A stretch of 64,000 bases of DNA from Symbiodinium kawagutii (GCA_009767595.1 VSDK01028391.1:278599-342598), one strand, 5' to 3'; shown: positions 21,401-32,217, numbered from the stretch's first letter. Program-made: numbers and translations. The notes: generated by a model not told the origin, from the sequence alone.

Positions 21401-23954
21401 GTAGCCGACACCCGCAAAATATGGACTGGGGGCGACCCAGTGGGAGCTTCATGACTTCAAGGAACCAATAGACCTTTCTCCCTGACTATTGATGGGTCGA
21501 ATTAGTGCCGTATATGATCGACGGAGTAATAACTTGCAAAAATGCTGCAGTCTCCTGGCTCAACCAAAATCATGCTTGCACACAAGGCCAAAATGGACTA
21601 AACAATGGTTTGTGCCCACCGCATTGGTTGGAACGATATGGAAATTCCAAGTCGAGCTTCGTCAAAGTCTTTCTGCCCGCGGTCCAAGCCCCTGCAAACG
21701 GCCTGAGATGGAACAAGTGACTAACAACTGCAGCAACATGATGCAGCTAAGAGATGCTCAGAGTCATCATCAAAACAATCCATCCAACCGCCAGCGAACA
21801 CCACCACAAACAAATAATATCAGACCCAACACTGCAATATCTCTTGCGGAGACGACAATGGCTGGCAGATCTTTCATCCAGTGCCTTAACGGCCTCTTCT
21901 GCTTCGCTTTCATGTGCCACCTTGCCCTCATTGTCTTGGGGCAGAAACTCAAAGGGCGAATAGCGCACCTCAGCTGCCAACCCACTGCCTCTCTTATCAC
22001 TGGCTCAAGTTCACGTAATATCACTGGCCACATCTCGCAAATCCAAATTATAAGCATCATACAGTAATTTACTGTGCAAAATCATCGCGGCAAGTGGTCA
22101 ACAAAAGCTCACTGGTCAGACCTGCTTTCATGTTTGACACCAGAAGCCTCAGCCGCTCCCTCAGCTGCTCCGCACCTCTGTGTAAATGATGTTCTCCTCC
22201 TTCCGCCCACGGCAAAACTCATAGGAGAGCTCCTGACCCGGGGGCGGCTTGTTATCGTTGGGCCGGCCCACGTGCCCCTGCCTCCAGCACGTCGAATCTG
22301 CCGCGGACAATGGGCAAAAAACGGTAGAAGCAATCAAGAATTGGAAAAAGGCCGAGAATGTCATCACCAACCTGCACAAGGCCGATGCTTGTAGCTGCGA
22401 CCCCAAGGCTTTCCACAGCCAGCTGTTGTTAGGGGTTGCCACTTGCCCTTGCGGCACAAGGATCATCTTGTTGGCGGTTCACCCTTTCGGTTCGAGGACT
22501 CATGCCACAATAAGAGGAGTGCCCCATTCAGCGGCATGAAATGAGTATCGATGCCAATTTCTACCCCCTATTATTCACACGGCCTTGCTTGCTTTTTAGC
22601 AACAGGGAATTCCATCCACCTGCCATGCCCTGTTGCATTAGGTTGCATCCCAGCGAGTTACACTAGTCGTGCAGCTTGGAAGCGGTCACCAAGTTGTTGA
22701 ACTTTGCCACCTCCCCGTTGCAGTCTCGGATGGCCTGGCAGTGTGAAGGTACACGTGTCGTCTTGTTCAACATTCACCTGGATTCCATGGATGTTTCAAC
22801 TGGTGGTCATGTTGAACTGGTGAATGATGCTTAAAAAATCTTAAATATGGTTATTGAACTGGTGGCTAATTGCCGAGCGTAATGCTTTGCCACGGCCAAT
22901 AGTGGTGAAGAATCCTTGACCATGCTCGAGAAGGCACTGGTAACCCTGATAGGTTGGCTGGAAAATCCGCCGTTGCTGGCTTTTACTGGATAGTCTTTTG
23001 GCTAGTGACTTTCCATTGCCAGCTTCCTAAACCAAGGAGGAAACCGTAAATCTCAGGGTTTGTGCGAATTCGATGGGGCTTTTCCCCAACCAAAAATCGG
23101 TCAAAATCGGATGACTGAACCCTGGATGTCCCTGGATGTCCCTGGATGTCCCTGGATGTCCCTGGATGTCCCTGGCGCGCCTGTTGCACATCGATCAACT
23201 TGCCATCCCAGGGTGTCCGAACCTTCTCTGGCAGCTCCTGGCTGTACATCACCGGTGTATATCATGGGACACAGGGCGGCCGTGGGTCAATATTACCATG
23301 CCAACCAGCAGTAATATTACTATCATATCATTAAAATATGGAATATAATAGGTCATGTAGTAGTATTACATTCATTTCTCTATCCATCATTAATAGGGAA
23401 AACTAATGGTTAATGAATGTCAGTGATGGTTTGCCGCCAGGGGTAATTTCGAGGTTTTGACCCATAGCCCACAGCCATTTGGCTTTATGCACACCATTCA
23501 CTATCGTATCATAAAAATGGATGTACATAATATGTGACACATTGGCACACGAAATGCACTTCACCTGAACGCATAGTTATTGCACACGTTGACACAGGGA
23601 ATGCGTCCAACAACACATTCGAAAGATGTGTCCACCTGCATCTCCGGTGTGGCTTCCCGGAAGAAAACAAGACCTATTGAACCAAACTCATGAAACACAC
23701 TGAACCATTTTCAAAAGCTATCCAACAAAAAGCGCCTGTCCGGCTGAAGTCTCACCTGTTGATAGAAACTGCTAGCGAGTGGCTGCAAACCCGTGATGAA
23801 ACCGCTCAATGGCTGGCGTGGCAAACGCCCCTGTTCGGCTCGTGGCAAAGTCATTGCCCATCGATGCCCACCCAGCGTCCTCCAAGTGTTTCTGCGCAGC
23901 ACGGAAGAGCACGGCTGAGTCAAAGGAACCGTCCAAGTGCACATGCAGCTCCAC
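18472..23954 (-). CDS. ADA: adenosine deaminase, 13 exons, nearly complete
   Basis: Hydrolytic deamination of adenosine to inosine in purine salvage. Exons: 23954-~23870, 22734-22690, 22371-22309, 22232-22176, 21968-21885, 21702-21620, 21166-~21076, 20115-20022, 19969-19893, 19494-19392, 19043-~18973, 18702-18622, 18552-18472. Motifs come in the family's order: VELHVHLDG (metal histidines), KEENIIYTE|VRYSP, GVTVHAAESG (metal His and catalytic Glu), GATRIGHGYRS (catalytic His), VHFELCPTSS, SCSINSDDP (metal Asp pair) and the helical end DSLKKALEAKINDFYQK-stop. All junction phases agree from exon 2 on. The total is about 338 residues, near the family's usual 350. Two introns use GC donors (21884 and 20021). 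HAAE replaces the usual HAGE. The end of exon 1 and the true start codon are unresolved. The active-site set indicates a working enzyme and favours ADA over the ADAL subfamily. Confidence 0.9.
20728..20851. repeat. inverted-repeat element in an ADA intron
   Basis: CTGACCCTGGATCAATAAAT on the left and TTTCATTGATCCAGGGTTAA on the right are inverted copies about 100 bp apart. The layout is that of a short foldback element. It lies in the intron between ADA exons 7 and 8. Confidence 0.55.
23114..23175. repeat. 10-bp minisatellite (CCTGGATGTC)
   Basis: Five to six near-perfect copies of the 10-bp unit occur in tandem inside the intron after ADA exon 1. Glycine/aspartate or serine readings here are artefacts. 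Confidence 0.9.
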
Positions 23955-24219
23955 CTGGAGAGGGCCGTAGGTGATGATGAACCCCAAATCTGGGAACGCA
24001 GTGATTTGGTTCGAGACTATGGCTGATATACCGCCTCATGCCTGGTGTCAGGTATGTGTGGCCTCCCAACGGGCTCAGAGCCTTCATTGAAACCAAGTGG
24101 TTGCAGCTCAGGAAGAATAATTTCTTTTCCTAAAGATCCATGTCTTCAATTGCTGTGCAGCCAGCTTGGAATGCTAGCAATCGCAAGTTTTACAGACCTT
24201 GAGGCATACCGCAGCATAC

Positions 24220-24430
24220 CTTACTCGAGCTATCTCGAGCATCCTGGCGGATCTTGCTCCCGTGCGCAGGTTACGAGAAACACATGGGGGGATCACCACA
24301 CCTCTTCTGCCCCCCTGGCTGCCCATGCTGGATCCCACCTTGGGCGCTCTTTTCACCGCCTTAGCAGTGCAGCTTGACTTGGCACAGGCTTGAACTGGGG
24401 GCTGTGGTGCTTGGGCAACTTCAGGGTGTA
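24220..24430 (-). CDS. possible exon, strand ambiguous
   Basis: The minus strand reads EVAQAPQPPVQACAKSSCTA then KAVKRAPKVGSSMGS, a basic linker-like sequence. The plus strand is also open with a helical reading (AYLTRAISSILADLAPVRRL). The minus call fits the strand of both neighbours. It could be a 5' exon of the deaminase or the end of the gene upstream. Confidence 0.35.
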
Positions 24431-24609
24431 TCATCTGCATATGATATCTTTTGTACACAACTAAAATTTACATTTTGCTGTTACAGCACTCTCTCCAGGT
24501 TAAATTCATTCCTTACATGCAGCTTCTTCTGTATTGGAGTTCTGATTGGCCACTAGGCACCACTAGGCACCACCAGGCACCAGGTTGCAATTCAACTTGT
24601 CCGAGGCAC

Positions 24610-24759
24610 AGAGGCATCGATGGCCGGCATTGAAGCTTGGCGGCCGAGCAAACCGCCCATCAGCGGCCGGGAAAACAGCGAAGCTGGAGCCGCAACGGCG
24701 GCGGGGCCTGTCCTTTCGATATCTTCAGAGGTCTTCTCCTTCTTCTTCCAGATGTCTTT
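24610..24759 (-). CDS. exon, lysine-rich then alanine/leucine-rich
   Basis: The minus strand has 50 codons from CCAAG to a GTGCCT donor, phase 0 at both ends. It reads KDIWKKKEKTSEDIERTGPA then ASLFSRPLMGGLLGRQASMP. The basic-to-hydrophobic order could be a linker or a targeting region. It lies upstream of the deaminase on the same strand, but no phase link was shown. Confidence 0.55.
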
Positions 24760-25279
24760 CTTGGAAGATTTGCACCATAGTTGGCACTAAAATTGCCTAG
24801 ACATTCCAAGGCTCTATGTCTTTCTGCCAATGGTTCTTTGCTTCTCTCCGTTGCTATCTCTTTCCCCCTCTTAACAACAAACGTTGCCTTATGGCATGAA
24901 ACCCGACATCGCGCTCCTCCTCTTGGATTTCTTCCCTACCAAGAAACTGGGACCCATATATAAATGGCGAGGTCTTCGGCAACAGCAAAACAGCAACCAA
25001 ATGCCCTAGCCTGCACCACTGGAGGTGGGAGAGCGGGTTCAACACCAGCATATGCCTCGAGTCAGCCAATGGCTCCAACACTGTCGGGCAACATGACAAG
25101 AGTTGGCTCGGTTCATCGGTGGTTCAAACTTGCAGTCACGCCCGTTCATTGCCACAACTGTGTACTCATGCGTGCTCATTAGTTGTGCAGCAGGTCCGGC
25201 TTCGTGTCCTTTCGATGAGGGTGCCTAGATTTTATGTCAAACACTTCTTGTCATAATCGTCCTCCGGGCGGATTTAGAT

Positions 25280-25650
25280 TCAGCGCATCAGCACACACCC
25301 CCTCCTCCGGCTTACTAAGCATGACCTATTGCAAGCAAGGTAATTCGATGCCCCGCACCGGACCATAAACACATGCCAAATGTATCCAAATGTCAGAACA
25401 TGCCACATGTCAGAAAGTTTGAGAACATCTGTCATCGTATAGAGCCTATGTACGCCCCTGCCTGTCAAGTTGTATGTGAGAAATGTGTCAACATGAATGC
25501 AAAAGTCAGAACGTATGTCTCGGAACTTTGAGTCAAAGCAACCTTAAATCTCTATTCCAAAGCAACTATGTCGAGCAATGTGTCAGAATGCGGGCCAAAG
25601 TGAGGATCGCTGGACACACACACCCACACATCAGTGAACACTTGCAGAAT
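25280..25650. other. no supported gene
   Basis: Short open frames only. Repeated ATGTCAGAA-type words (near 25390, 25410, 25503 and 25580) suggest a degraded simple repeat. Confidence 0.35.
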
Positions 25651-25659
25651 CAAACTTGA

Positions 25660-26025
25660 TCATGTCGGCTGTTTGTTGCAATGAGTGCTGTGTGCACAGC
25701 ACCCTTTTGGCAGGCGGAGCTCAAATTGTTGCCAAACATGTGAAAAAGAAGAGTGGCCAAGTGAAGTTTCTGCTCGCAGCAATGCCAACGCCTCTGGACC
25801 CTTTATTCTCAGCTCCTCAACGAACTCGTCAAAAAGCCTCAGGACAACACAGCCTCCAAGCTGCCATGCAACCACCCCACTGCCACCGGTGATGCCGAGC
25901 AACTCCATGGCGGTAGCGCCCTCGCCCTCTCGCATTCCCAGATACCTTTGCTCTGCCTGGAGCATCTCCTCCCAAGGCCGACCAGTGGTCACAATTTGCA
26001 GCATGCCACTGCTCACTGTGGTCAT
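25660..26025 (-). CDS. long exon(s), unrecognised
   Basis: The minus frame stays open for 121 codons with rich composition: TTGRPWEEMLQAEQRYLGMR, then MELLGITGGSGVVAWQLGG, then LFDEFVEELRIKGPEALALL. The GGSGVVAWQLG piece loosely recalls the glycine motif of a Rossmann-like methyltransferase, but this is too weak to name it. The 3' end (from about 25740) may be intron. GC content is higher than the flanks. Confidence 0.55.
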   Translation of the reverse strand: MTTVSSGMLQIVTTGRPWEEMLQAEQRYLGMREGEGATAMELLGITGGSGVVAWQLGGCVVLRLFDEFVEELRIKGPEALALLRAETSLGHSSFSHVWQQFELRLPKGCCAHSTHCNKQPT

Positions 26026-26049
26026 GTGGATGTGGTTCTGTTTTCATAC

Positions 26050-26820
26050 CATGTAAGGCAATATGTAGGAAATTGAAAAAATGAAAACACCTATGACCTA
26101 TGAATCAATCAGTGTAAACCTCCACGGATTCCTCGTTATTCTAAAACATTTCCTCATGTCTCAGCAGTGAACTTTCCACCTCGGCACCTTGCGACGTTCG
26201 GTCCTCCAGCTGTGCCCAGCTAGTGTCGACGCTCAAGCGTTCCGCTGCAGCTATTTCCTGGAGGATGAGTGATGCGCAGCGTGGGCTACCACTGGGATAT
26301 CACTGGGATATAACCATGGTAATAAGCCCCAAAGGGTGGGATAAGGTGGAATATGAGCATTATTCTACATGGATGTTAGATCATAGGTCATCACGATTGT
26401 TAATCACTTGCTAAGCATGGACACGAAGAGATTGATGGCAAAAAACATCGATCTGCAGTGGCATTATCGGGCGGTCGCTGACCAAACCCATGAGAAACCA
26501 ACTTGACCGGTCCTTCATGCAGTACACAAAAGCATCACGACCTCAGTCAGTGCACTGGCAAAAGTGTGATCATCAGGTGCCCGTTTCAACTGCTCTGCCT
26601 TTGCCGCACTTCCTTATTTTTACAGATCTAGGAGCCCAATCCTTTGCACACTTCTGATCGGTTCCAATTGACCAGGCTTTAGCCCCCAATCAACTTTTGG
26701 GATTGCTCCCAATCTGGACACCAAGAAGCACCACGCAGCGACTCAGAGTAATAGAATTCGATAATCAAACATCAACAAGACCATAAACAAGCAAGAAAAT
26801 GCAACAAACAGGTAAAAAAA
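26050..26820. other. no supported gene
   Basis: Mixed sequence without a protein-like island on either strand. Probably spacer between the stop of the gene at 26833 and the exon at 26025. Confidence 0.35.
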
Positions 26821-26832
26821 CATCAACAGCCA

Positions 26833-27536
26833 CTAGCAGTCCGTTTCCAAAACCACGACGATGGGGCAGCCATCTGTGCGGTCCCAGTTGCGTTTCCGCT
26901 CGTCTCGATAGAACTGACTCTGCACCTTGTTCTTAAGGTCCAGCTCTTTGGTCGACGCCAACCTGTGCGGCTTGGTCCTACCCAAGACTGGGCTGTGGAA
27001 TTGGCACATAACAAGAAGCGGGATTGCTGCATGTTGCTACTTCATCTACTTCTCAACGAGGTGAGGTGAATACGTTCGCGAAGAGTCGGGCTCTTGCAAA
27101 GTTGCTCTGCCCAAACCTTGACCAACTCCAACAACCCAACTGAAACCTGATCAAGAAATGCACCAGTGAAATCCATCGCAACCTGCGCCTGTGCCATCCG
27201 ACACCCCCCGGCGATGCCTCAGTTCTCTCATGGAGACCCAAACTCTCAAAGCCTCGATGGGCGGATCCTCTTCCTGCAACTCGTCGCGCCTTGCTAGCAC
27301 AGCTGCTGCATCCTGGCAGCAAAGTTGCACAAAAGTGATAAGAAAAGCAGTGCAGCATCAACTTCAATCAACTTCAATCAACTTCAATCAACTTCAACAT
27401 CCCATTGCCGCTGGGAAGTTAACAAAAGCTGTGCTCTCCTTCCATCGGGTCCGTGGCCGCTTCAAATCTGGATCTGTGGCCATTAGCCGTTGCAGACCAA
27501 CCACGCGCTCCTCAATGCCATGCACATTGCTGAGGG
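26833..27536 (-). CDS. 3' end of a multi-exon gene, with a one-base frameshift
   Basis: Three minus exons. 27536-27424 reads NVHGIEERVVGLQRLMATDP and ends GCTTTT|GTTAAC. 27312-27058 starts CCAG|G and reads DAAAVLARRDELQEEDPPIE, then after a C6 run (27203-27208, plus strand) changes frame to read MDFTGAFLDQVSVGLLELVK. 26977-26833 starts GTAG|G and reads KELDLKNKVQSQFYRDERKR, ending in PIVVVLETDC-stop. Removing one base from the C6 run makes every phase agree (exon 2 then ends in phase 2, as exon 3 needs). Introns are 111 and 80 bp. The protein is helical and charged. No family was recognised. Confidence 0.6.
27356..27405. repeat. 10-bp minisatellite (CAACTTCAAT)
   Basis: Four tandem copies lie in the short intron between the exons at 27536-27424 and 27312-27058. 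An intronic position explains why a non-triplet repeat is tolerated. Confidence 0.9.
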
Positions 27537-28060
27537 CTTGACTGACCAAACAGGACCTAGCTGAATGACCAGCTGATCACTGAAACCTTACCATTGGAAC
27601 TAATCGTTGACGTTCAAGGGGAGCCAGGGATGATGACGTGGAACGCCCCCTAAACGGCGAGCTGAAGTGCACAGGTATCTTGCAAAACCATGGCGTGGGG
27701 TACATGGCAATCGCCAATGTTATTCTTGAATTCAAACAGCAGACTCCCACACACGCTCTTATTAATCATGATTTCCTTACATTGTTCTGTGGCTTGGAAA
27801 TCATGCGCCAAACAATGTACGTCTGACTTGTTTGTCTGAGTCCTATCAGGGATCTCTGCAGGTTGGTTTATATTATAGGTCCTTTGGACTCAAAACTGAT
27901 CCTAGCGGTGCCAGATTCTGACCCATCGCAAATTCAAACATGGAGGAACAGGAACAGCTGGCACATCTTGAAGTACCAAAATTCCGTGGGGAATGCTAAG
28001 CCGCTAAGCATTGATGTTCTGACATCCAGTCAGGACCTGCAAAGCAAAGCACCACCTGAC

Positions 28061-28370
28061 CGCTGTTCTGGGCTCTCTGGCAGTGCGTTTCTCCGCCCGA
28101 GCTTTCTGATGCTTCTCTTCAAGACGTTCCATGACCTGTGTCCAAAAAAGGGCCAACTCCAGCGGCGTATTTCGATGATTAAAGACCTTAAAATAAAATG
28201 GTGTTGAAAGATCGTTAGCTATGGTGAATCAAATCGCAATTGCTGAACATGATCTTGGCCAAGCTTTGTCGTGCTACACATCTTGAGAAAACAGCTGCGA
28301 CAAAATCTAAGTGCCCAGCATCTTGGAAGACTTCCTCTCTTCTAACGTCGGACTTGATCAGGACCCAAGC
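28061..28370 (-). CDS. two linked exons, ankyrin-like fragment
   Basis: Exon 28370-28278 reads AWVLIKSDVRREEVFQDAGH then LDFVAAVFSRC and ends at GTAGCA. Exon 28186-28061 starts TTAAG|G and reads VFNHRNTPLELALFWTQVME, then RLEEKHQKARAEKRTA, ending at GTCAGG. Both junctions are phase 0. HRNTPLELA resembles the start of an ankyrin repeat, followed by a long charged helix. They probably belong to the gene ending at 26833, but an exon between is missing because phases differ. Confidence 0.55.
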
Positions 28371-28599
28371 CTCGCAAAGTTATCACTGGAGCAAGTACCC
28401 AAGACATCGCAGCACATGGCATGTCTGCAACAGCCACCGTTTTGAACAACTGTTGTCGTGAACCAGCCATTTGCCTAGAGTATACAGACATTAAACAGGA
28501 ACAGGATAGCTTACCTATCTTCCATTTCTGAACAAGACAAGATGCGTTCATATGAATATCATGATCGCTAATTACTAACCAACAACCTTGGCCTTAAAC

Positions 28600-28700
28600 C
28601 TGCTGCAATGCTTGGTAAAACGCCACAAGATCGCTCTCAGCCCTCATGCCTCCTCATCTCCTAAGATGTTGGCGGCTTCCTGGTACGTGGTGCCTGGCAC
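28600..28700 (-). CDS. possible exon with a frame break
   Basis: The minus strand reads TTYQEAANILGDEE up to a TGA, then a second frame continues as AESDLVAFYQALQQ up to a GT. The two halves look like one helical segment split by a small indel, or like two overlapping choices. It lies between exons of the same gene. Confidence 0.35.
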
Positions 28701-29161
28701 AAGCAATATACAACGATTGATGTGCAATAAGGGTTCGGAGCAGTTGACAATGATCGTCAATACGACGTGAATTATTGTTGTTAGGAACAAGTAGTCGCAA
28801 TGCGTTTTTTATTGGTTGGCGACTGTTAGACAACCATTTTTACTTAGTAATTACAGTGTTGCTATCAATTTTGTAATGGCATACTGGCCATACTTGTTGC
28901 ATAGTTAATCACCATTAATAACGATGACTAGGGAATTTTGGTAATGCTCGAAAATATTAATTTATGATTGATAAGAATCAGCAATGGCAAGCAATATCAA
29001 ACAGTGCATTTATGATGGCCCATACCGGTGAACACCGGTTCAAACTGACAGCTACTTCCTAGATCAAGAATAACAACGATAAATCATGGCGAAACTCTTT
29101 ACTTGCAAATGCCGAGACATGATTCCAAATCTTTCAGCTAGAACCATGTTACGTTGGCTAC

Positions 29162-29662
29162 TTGATTTCTGGGTTCACGGCAAATCCGGTTCACTTGCTC
29201 CGCAATTTTCGGTGAGAACTGAGAACTCTCAAAAACGACCCTGGTTGCCTCAGCAGCTAGTGCTTGCTGCCTGATCTAACCATCATTAGTGGAAAATCAC
29301 TTGACACAACACTCATTGACATCAATCATTCACATCATAAACATGAACATCATTATCATTCATTATCTCATCAGTTGCTGGCTGATCATTAGCTCATTAT
29401 CATCTTGACATATCTTGACACAACTCACTGGTCCATCACCAGCAGCAGCTCAACCTGCCACCCGTTGTGGGCACCGGGATCCCGCAGCACGCTGCTGCGC
29501 GCTGCTGCGGGCTGCTGCGCCTAAGGCCTCGGGCTCCGTTCCAAAGCGTTCCTCCAGGAGCCGTTCCAAGGCTACCGCGGCGTTGCGCTCCTTGGCGCGC
29601 GCCTGGCTGCGCCGAGCACCAGGGAGGGCCGGTGTAGCACCAGGGCATGGCTTGTGGCCTTG
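29162..29662 (-). CDS. two linked exons, coiled/helical protein
   Basis: Exon 29662-29455 is GC-rich and reads SQARAKERNAAVALERLLEE then RFGTEPEALGAAARSSAQQR, ending phase 1 at G|GTTGAG. Exon 29262-29162 supplies the two missing bases and reads ALAAEATRVVFESSQFSPKI, then AEQVNRICREPRNQ, ending at GTAGCC. Helix-forming residues dominate. The phase agreement supports the join. Likely upstream in the gene ending at 26833. No family was recognised. Confidence 0.6.
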
Positions 29663-29682
29663 CTTCAAAGGAGATGAGTTGA

Positions 29683-29760
29683 GGAGCTGTTGAGTTGATT
29701 GAGTTGATTGAGTTGATTTAGTTGATTGAGTTGTTGATTCGTTGATGAGTTGGATGAGCT
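29683..29760. repeat. (GTTGATTGA)n-like tandem repeat
   Basis: Imperfect 10-bp units of GAGTTGATT run for about 60 bp directly upstream of the exon at 29662. Serine/threonine/glutamine readings here are artefacts. Confidence 0.8.
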
Positions 29761-29984
29761 TGTTGTCGAATGAGTTATGATCAGTTGCTTTTCGAATCAT
29801 AGGGCCTCAAGGAACTTGATACTGCATGGTGGTACTAGAAGAATACATCGAGATGATATGCTGAAACAGTTCTGTACCATGGGACAAGGCCACATTCCAT
29901 GAATCACTCCATGCTACTGTAAACTCCCTCAAGGTGACTCGTGCACACCCGCTCCCCCCGCTCACCCGTCCCAACCTGTGTCTC

Positions 29985-30060
29985 TTTCTTTCGCAGCTCC
30001 AAACTCAGCAGTTCCTTGAAACTCTTTGGATTGAGAACGCGTTGAATTCATGGATTGAAT
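29985..30060 (-). CDS. short exon, unrecognised
   Basis: The minus strand reads SFKELLSLELRKKETQ and ends at ACACAG|GTTGGG. The acceptor is probably the AG just before the first serine codon. The plus strand is also open through this interval, so confidence is limited. Confidence 0.4.
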
Positions 30061-30099
30061 CCATCCACAGTTTTCAATCCGAGTGTGCTTCTAAATCCC

Positions 30100-31080
30100 A
30101 GGAGGCGCGGCATCTTGGGCTGGTAGGTCATGAGGGTGCTTTGGAACAAACACGGGCAAACGTGAATTCATGACAGATCCGCGACATCACAGGCCAAAGC
30201 ACTGCAAAGACCTGCTTCTGGATTTGCTCACCTTGGCTCAAGAGTGGCAAAGCCCCCCAAAAATCAATGAACGGATGGATATTCAAGCAATCAACTGCCA
30301 ATCACCCATCCCTTCAGAAGAACTTCGCATCATGATACACTCCGTGTTTCCCAGCAGTAGAACCCAAAAAACATATGGGAAAATCATTCTTAATGCAGCT
30401 TTTGCGAAAAATCATTCTTTTCCCAGCAGTAGAAAACCACCAGCTTTTGCGAATCATCGAAACATGGTCTTTTGCTCGTGGAGAAGCTGAACACTGCAAG
30501 GTAGGATTTTTAGCACCAGGGTTTCCCTTCAAAGGTCGCCACAAAAAGTTCATGACAAAGGTAGCAATTCTGGAGGCAAACATTTTAATGGTAGTAATTT
30601 GAAAAAATCTCATATTTATCTTTAAAATGTGTGTCAAAAATGAAAAGTAAAACTTCAAGATAAACAATTAAAGGGTCTTTTCTCACTACAGTAGTGAGTC
30701 GGAACTTGCTTGTACTGTGTCCTTTTTCTCTCAGTGTTCTAGAATCTCAATGGTCACGTTGCGCGGATTAAGCCAAAACTTCGCAAGCAATGTCAAGCAG
30801 CTCAAGCCCTTCTCCCAGTGTCAGTGTGACCATTTGCAGTTGAGCAGAAACAATGGTCACATAGCTACGGGTCAGTTCACCCTGTACCCCTCTTTCCCCC
30901 ATCATTAACCATTGCTTCCCCCATTTATTGTTGGGGATCATCCCCCATCATTGCTTGGTTAACTGCTTGACCCATAGCCATATATAGCTGGTATATCCCC
31001 TATACTTGTTGGTTATCATCCCCTGCTATTAACCATTAACCACCCATTATTGGTAGGTTGATTTTGACCAATGGTCACAT
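30100..31080. other. weak coding signals and ATCATT-type repeat
   Basis: From 30170 to 30490 the plus strand is open for 106 codons, and the minus strand for 117 codons at 30314-30667; neither has splice support. TCTACTGCTGGGAAA occurs twice on the minus strand (near 30350 and 30425). A minus reading GLELLDIACEVLA lies near 30780. From 30890 to 31070 the sequence is ACCATT/CCCCCATCATT repeat. Confidence 0.3.
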
Positions 31081-31089
31081 TTGCCGTTG

Positions 31090-31190
31090 ACCTCCCCCCC
31101 AGTATCTGCCAAGCAGCTCAAGCCCTGGGCCGAGGGTGGGGCTTCTCGCGCTAGGCTCTGTACCCGGCGCCAGTCCCAGGTCACCTCGAA
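31090..31190 (-). CDS. possible exon, unrecognised
   Basis: The minus strand reads GDLGLAPGTEPSARSPTLGP then GLELLGRYWGG. The words GGGCTTGAGCTGCTT, coding GLELL, also occur about 300 bp away near 30800, hinting at a local duplication. Acceptor ATTCGAG|G; the donor is unresolved. Confidence 0.35.
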
Positions 31191-31331
31191 TGGCCGGCAC
31201 TACCAAGTGCTTCGTAGTTGATATCTCACCAGGGCCAATGAACTCAGGGTTTTTGGTGGTCTTTGTTACTAAGGATCCATGGGTTCATTGCGAGACATGA
31301 TAACCAATAGTAGGGTTCAATCGGAATATGT

Positions 31332-31784
31332 TCACTGGTTTGTACTGGTTTTTACGTACTGATACCTAGTACACAATGAAAACCAAACAAAACACAACAT
31401 GTGATTCTGAGACTGTTGATGGAGGAACTCATCTCCCAAGCAGTGGGGGTTGGCACATTCTTTCATTGAAAGGTTTCCTTCACTTGGCTCATGCTCAAGC
31501 CTTTTCATTATGCAAATAAATAGCCTCCGGCAAAACAACCGCTGGCAATGGAAAATCCACCATTCATAGCTGGTTTTTGAGGGTTTCCTGAAACCAAGTG
31601 TGATGTTTTCATTGCTTAGCAGAGTGTAGACGACGACCCCCAGGCGCCCCCTTGCAGTGAAGTCAGTTGTGATGTTGTACAACCAGGGACCGCAAAAAGC
31701 GACATCCAGGAGCCTGCCTTGATGGTCCCGGTGGCACTTTTTCAAGTTTGCGTCGTTGGAAGAGGCAGCCCCACCCAACTCCAA
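31332..31784 (-). CDS. probable exon(s), 150-codon open frame
   Basis: The minus frame is open for 150 codons and reads ASSNDANLKKCHRDHQGRLL, then YNITTDFTARGRLGVVVYTL, then GECANP-type cysteine-rich sequence near the end. Composition varies and is not driven by a repeat. The last third may be intron. No family was recognised. Confidence 0.5.
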   Translation of the reverse strand: MELGGAASSNDANLKKCHRDHQGRLLDVAFCGPWLYNITTDFTARGRLGVVVYTLLSNENITLGFRKPSKTSYEWWIFHCQRLFCRRLFICIMKRLEHEPSEGNLSMKECANPHCLGDEFLHQQSQNHMLCFVWFSLCTRYQYVKTSTNQ

Positions 31785-31849
31785 CCATTGGTTCCTGCAG
31801 CTTTCATGTTAATGAGATCCACCTGTTGGTAAGCCATTGATATGATATA

Positions 31850-32180
31850 GGTCACCAGCGAGCTGGCTCAACTGATGATGGTTTATTAGTAGCTTGGCCC
31901 ACCATGACTAACCACCTATCAAGCATACTTAGATGTGCAGTTAGGGTTATAACCATGCTTACAAACCATACAAACGTAGCTTACAGCTCTGTAGCCATAT
32001 AATTAAAACCCCCCATAACCATGCTGATAATCCCCATAAGGTAGTTTACAACTCTATAGCCATGGTTGGTTTACAACTAAAACCCCTATAACCATGCTGA
32101 TAACCCCTACAATCAGGTAGGCTATCAATGGTTACAAGACCTATAACCATGGGGTTAGTTCCTCACCATGTGGGGATGCT
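31850..32180. repeat. diverged CCCATAACCATGCTGATAA tandem repeat
   Basis: Three or more imperfect copies of a unit with ATAACCATGCTGATAACCCC and TAGTTTACAACTCTATAGCC occur from 31950 to 32150. No coding island is visible. Confidence 0.6.
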
Positions 32181-32217
32181 AATCTCCAAGTAGTCTCTAG
32201 CCAAGCTCGGTCGCTAC

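Noticed and set aside
21489..22067. 192-codon plus-strand open frame
   Set aside because: It overlaps ADA exons on the minus strand (21620-21702 and 21885-21968), which have catalytic-family motifs and matching phase. The plus frame is their shadow.
25660..26025. Naming the long exon a methyltransferase from GGSGVVAWQLG
   Set aside because: One glycine-rich stretch is not enough; the rest of the frame does not show the further motifs of that fold.
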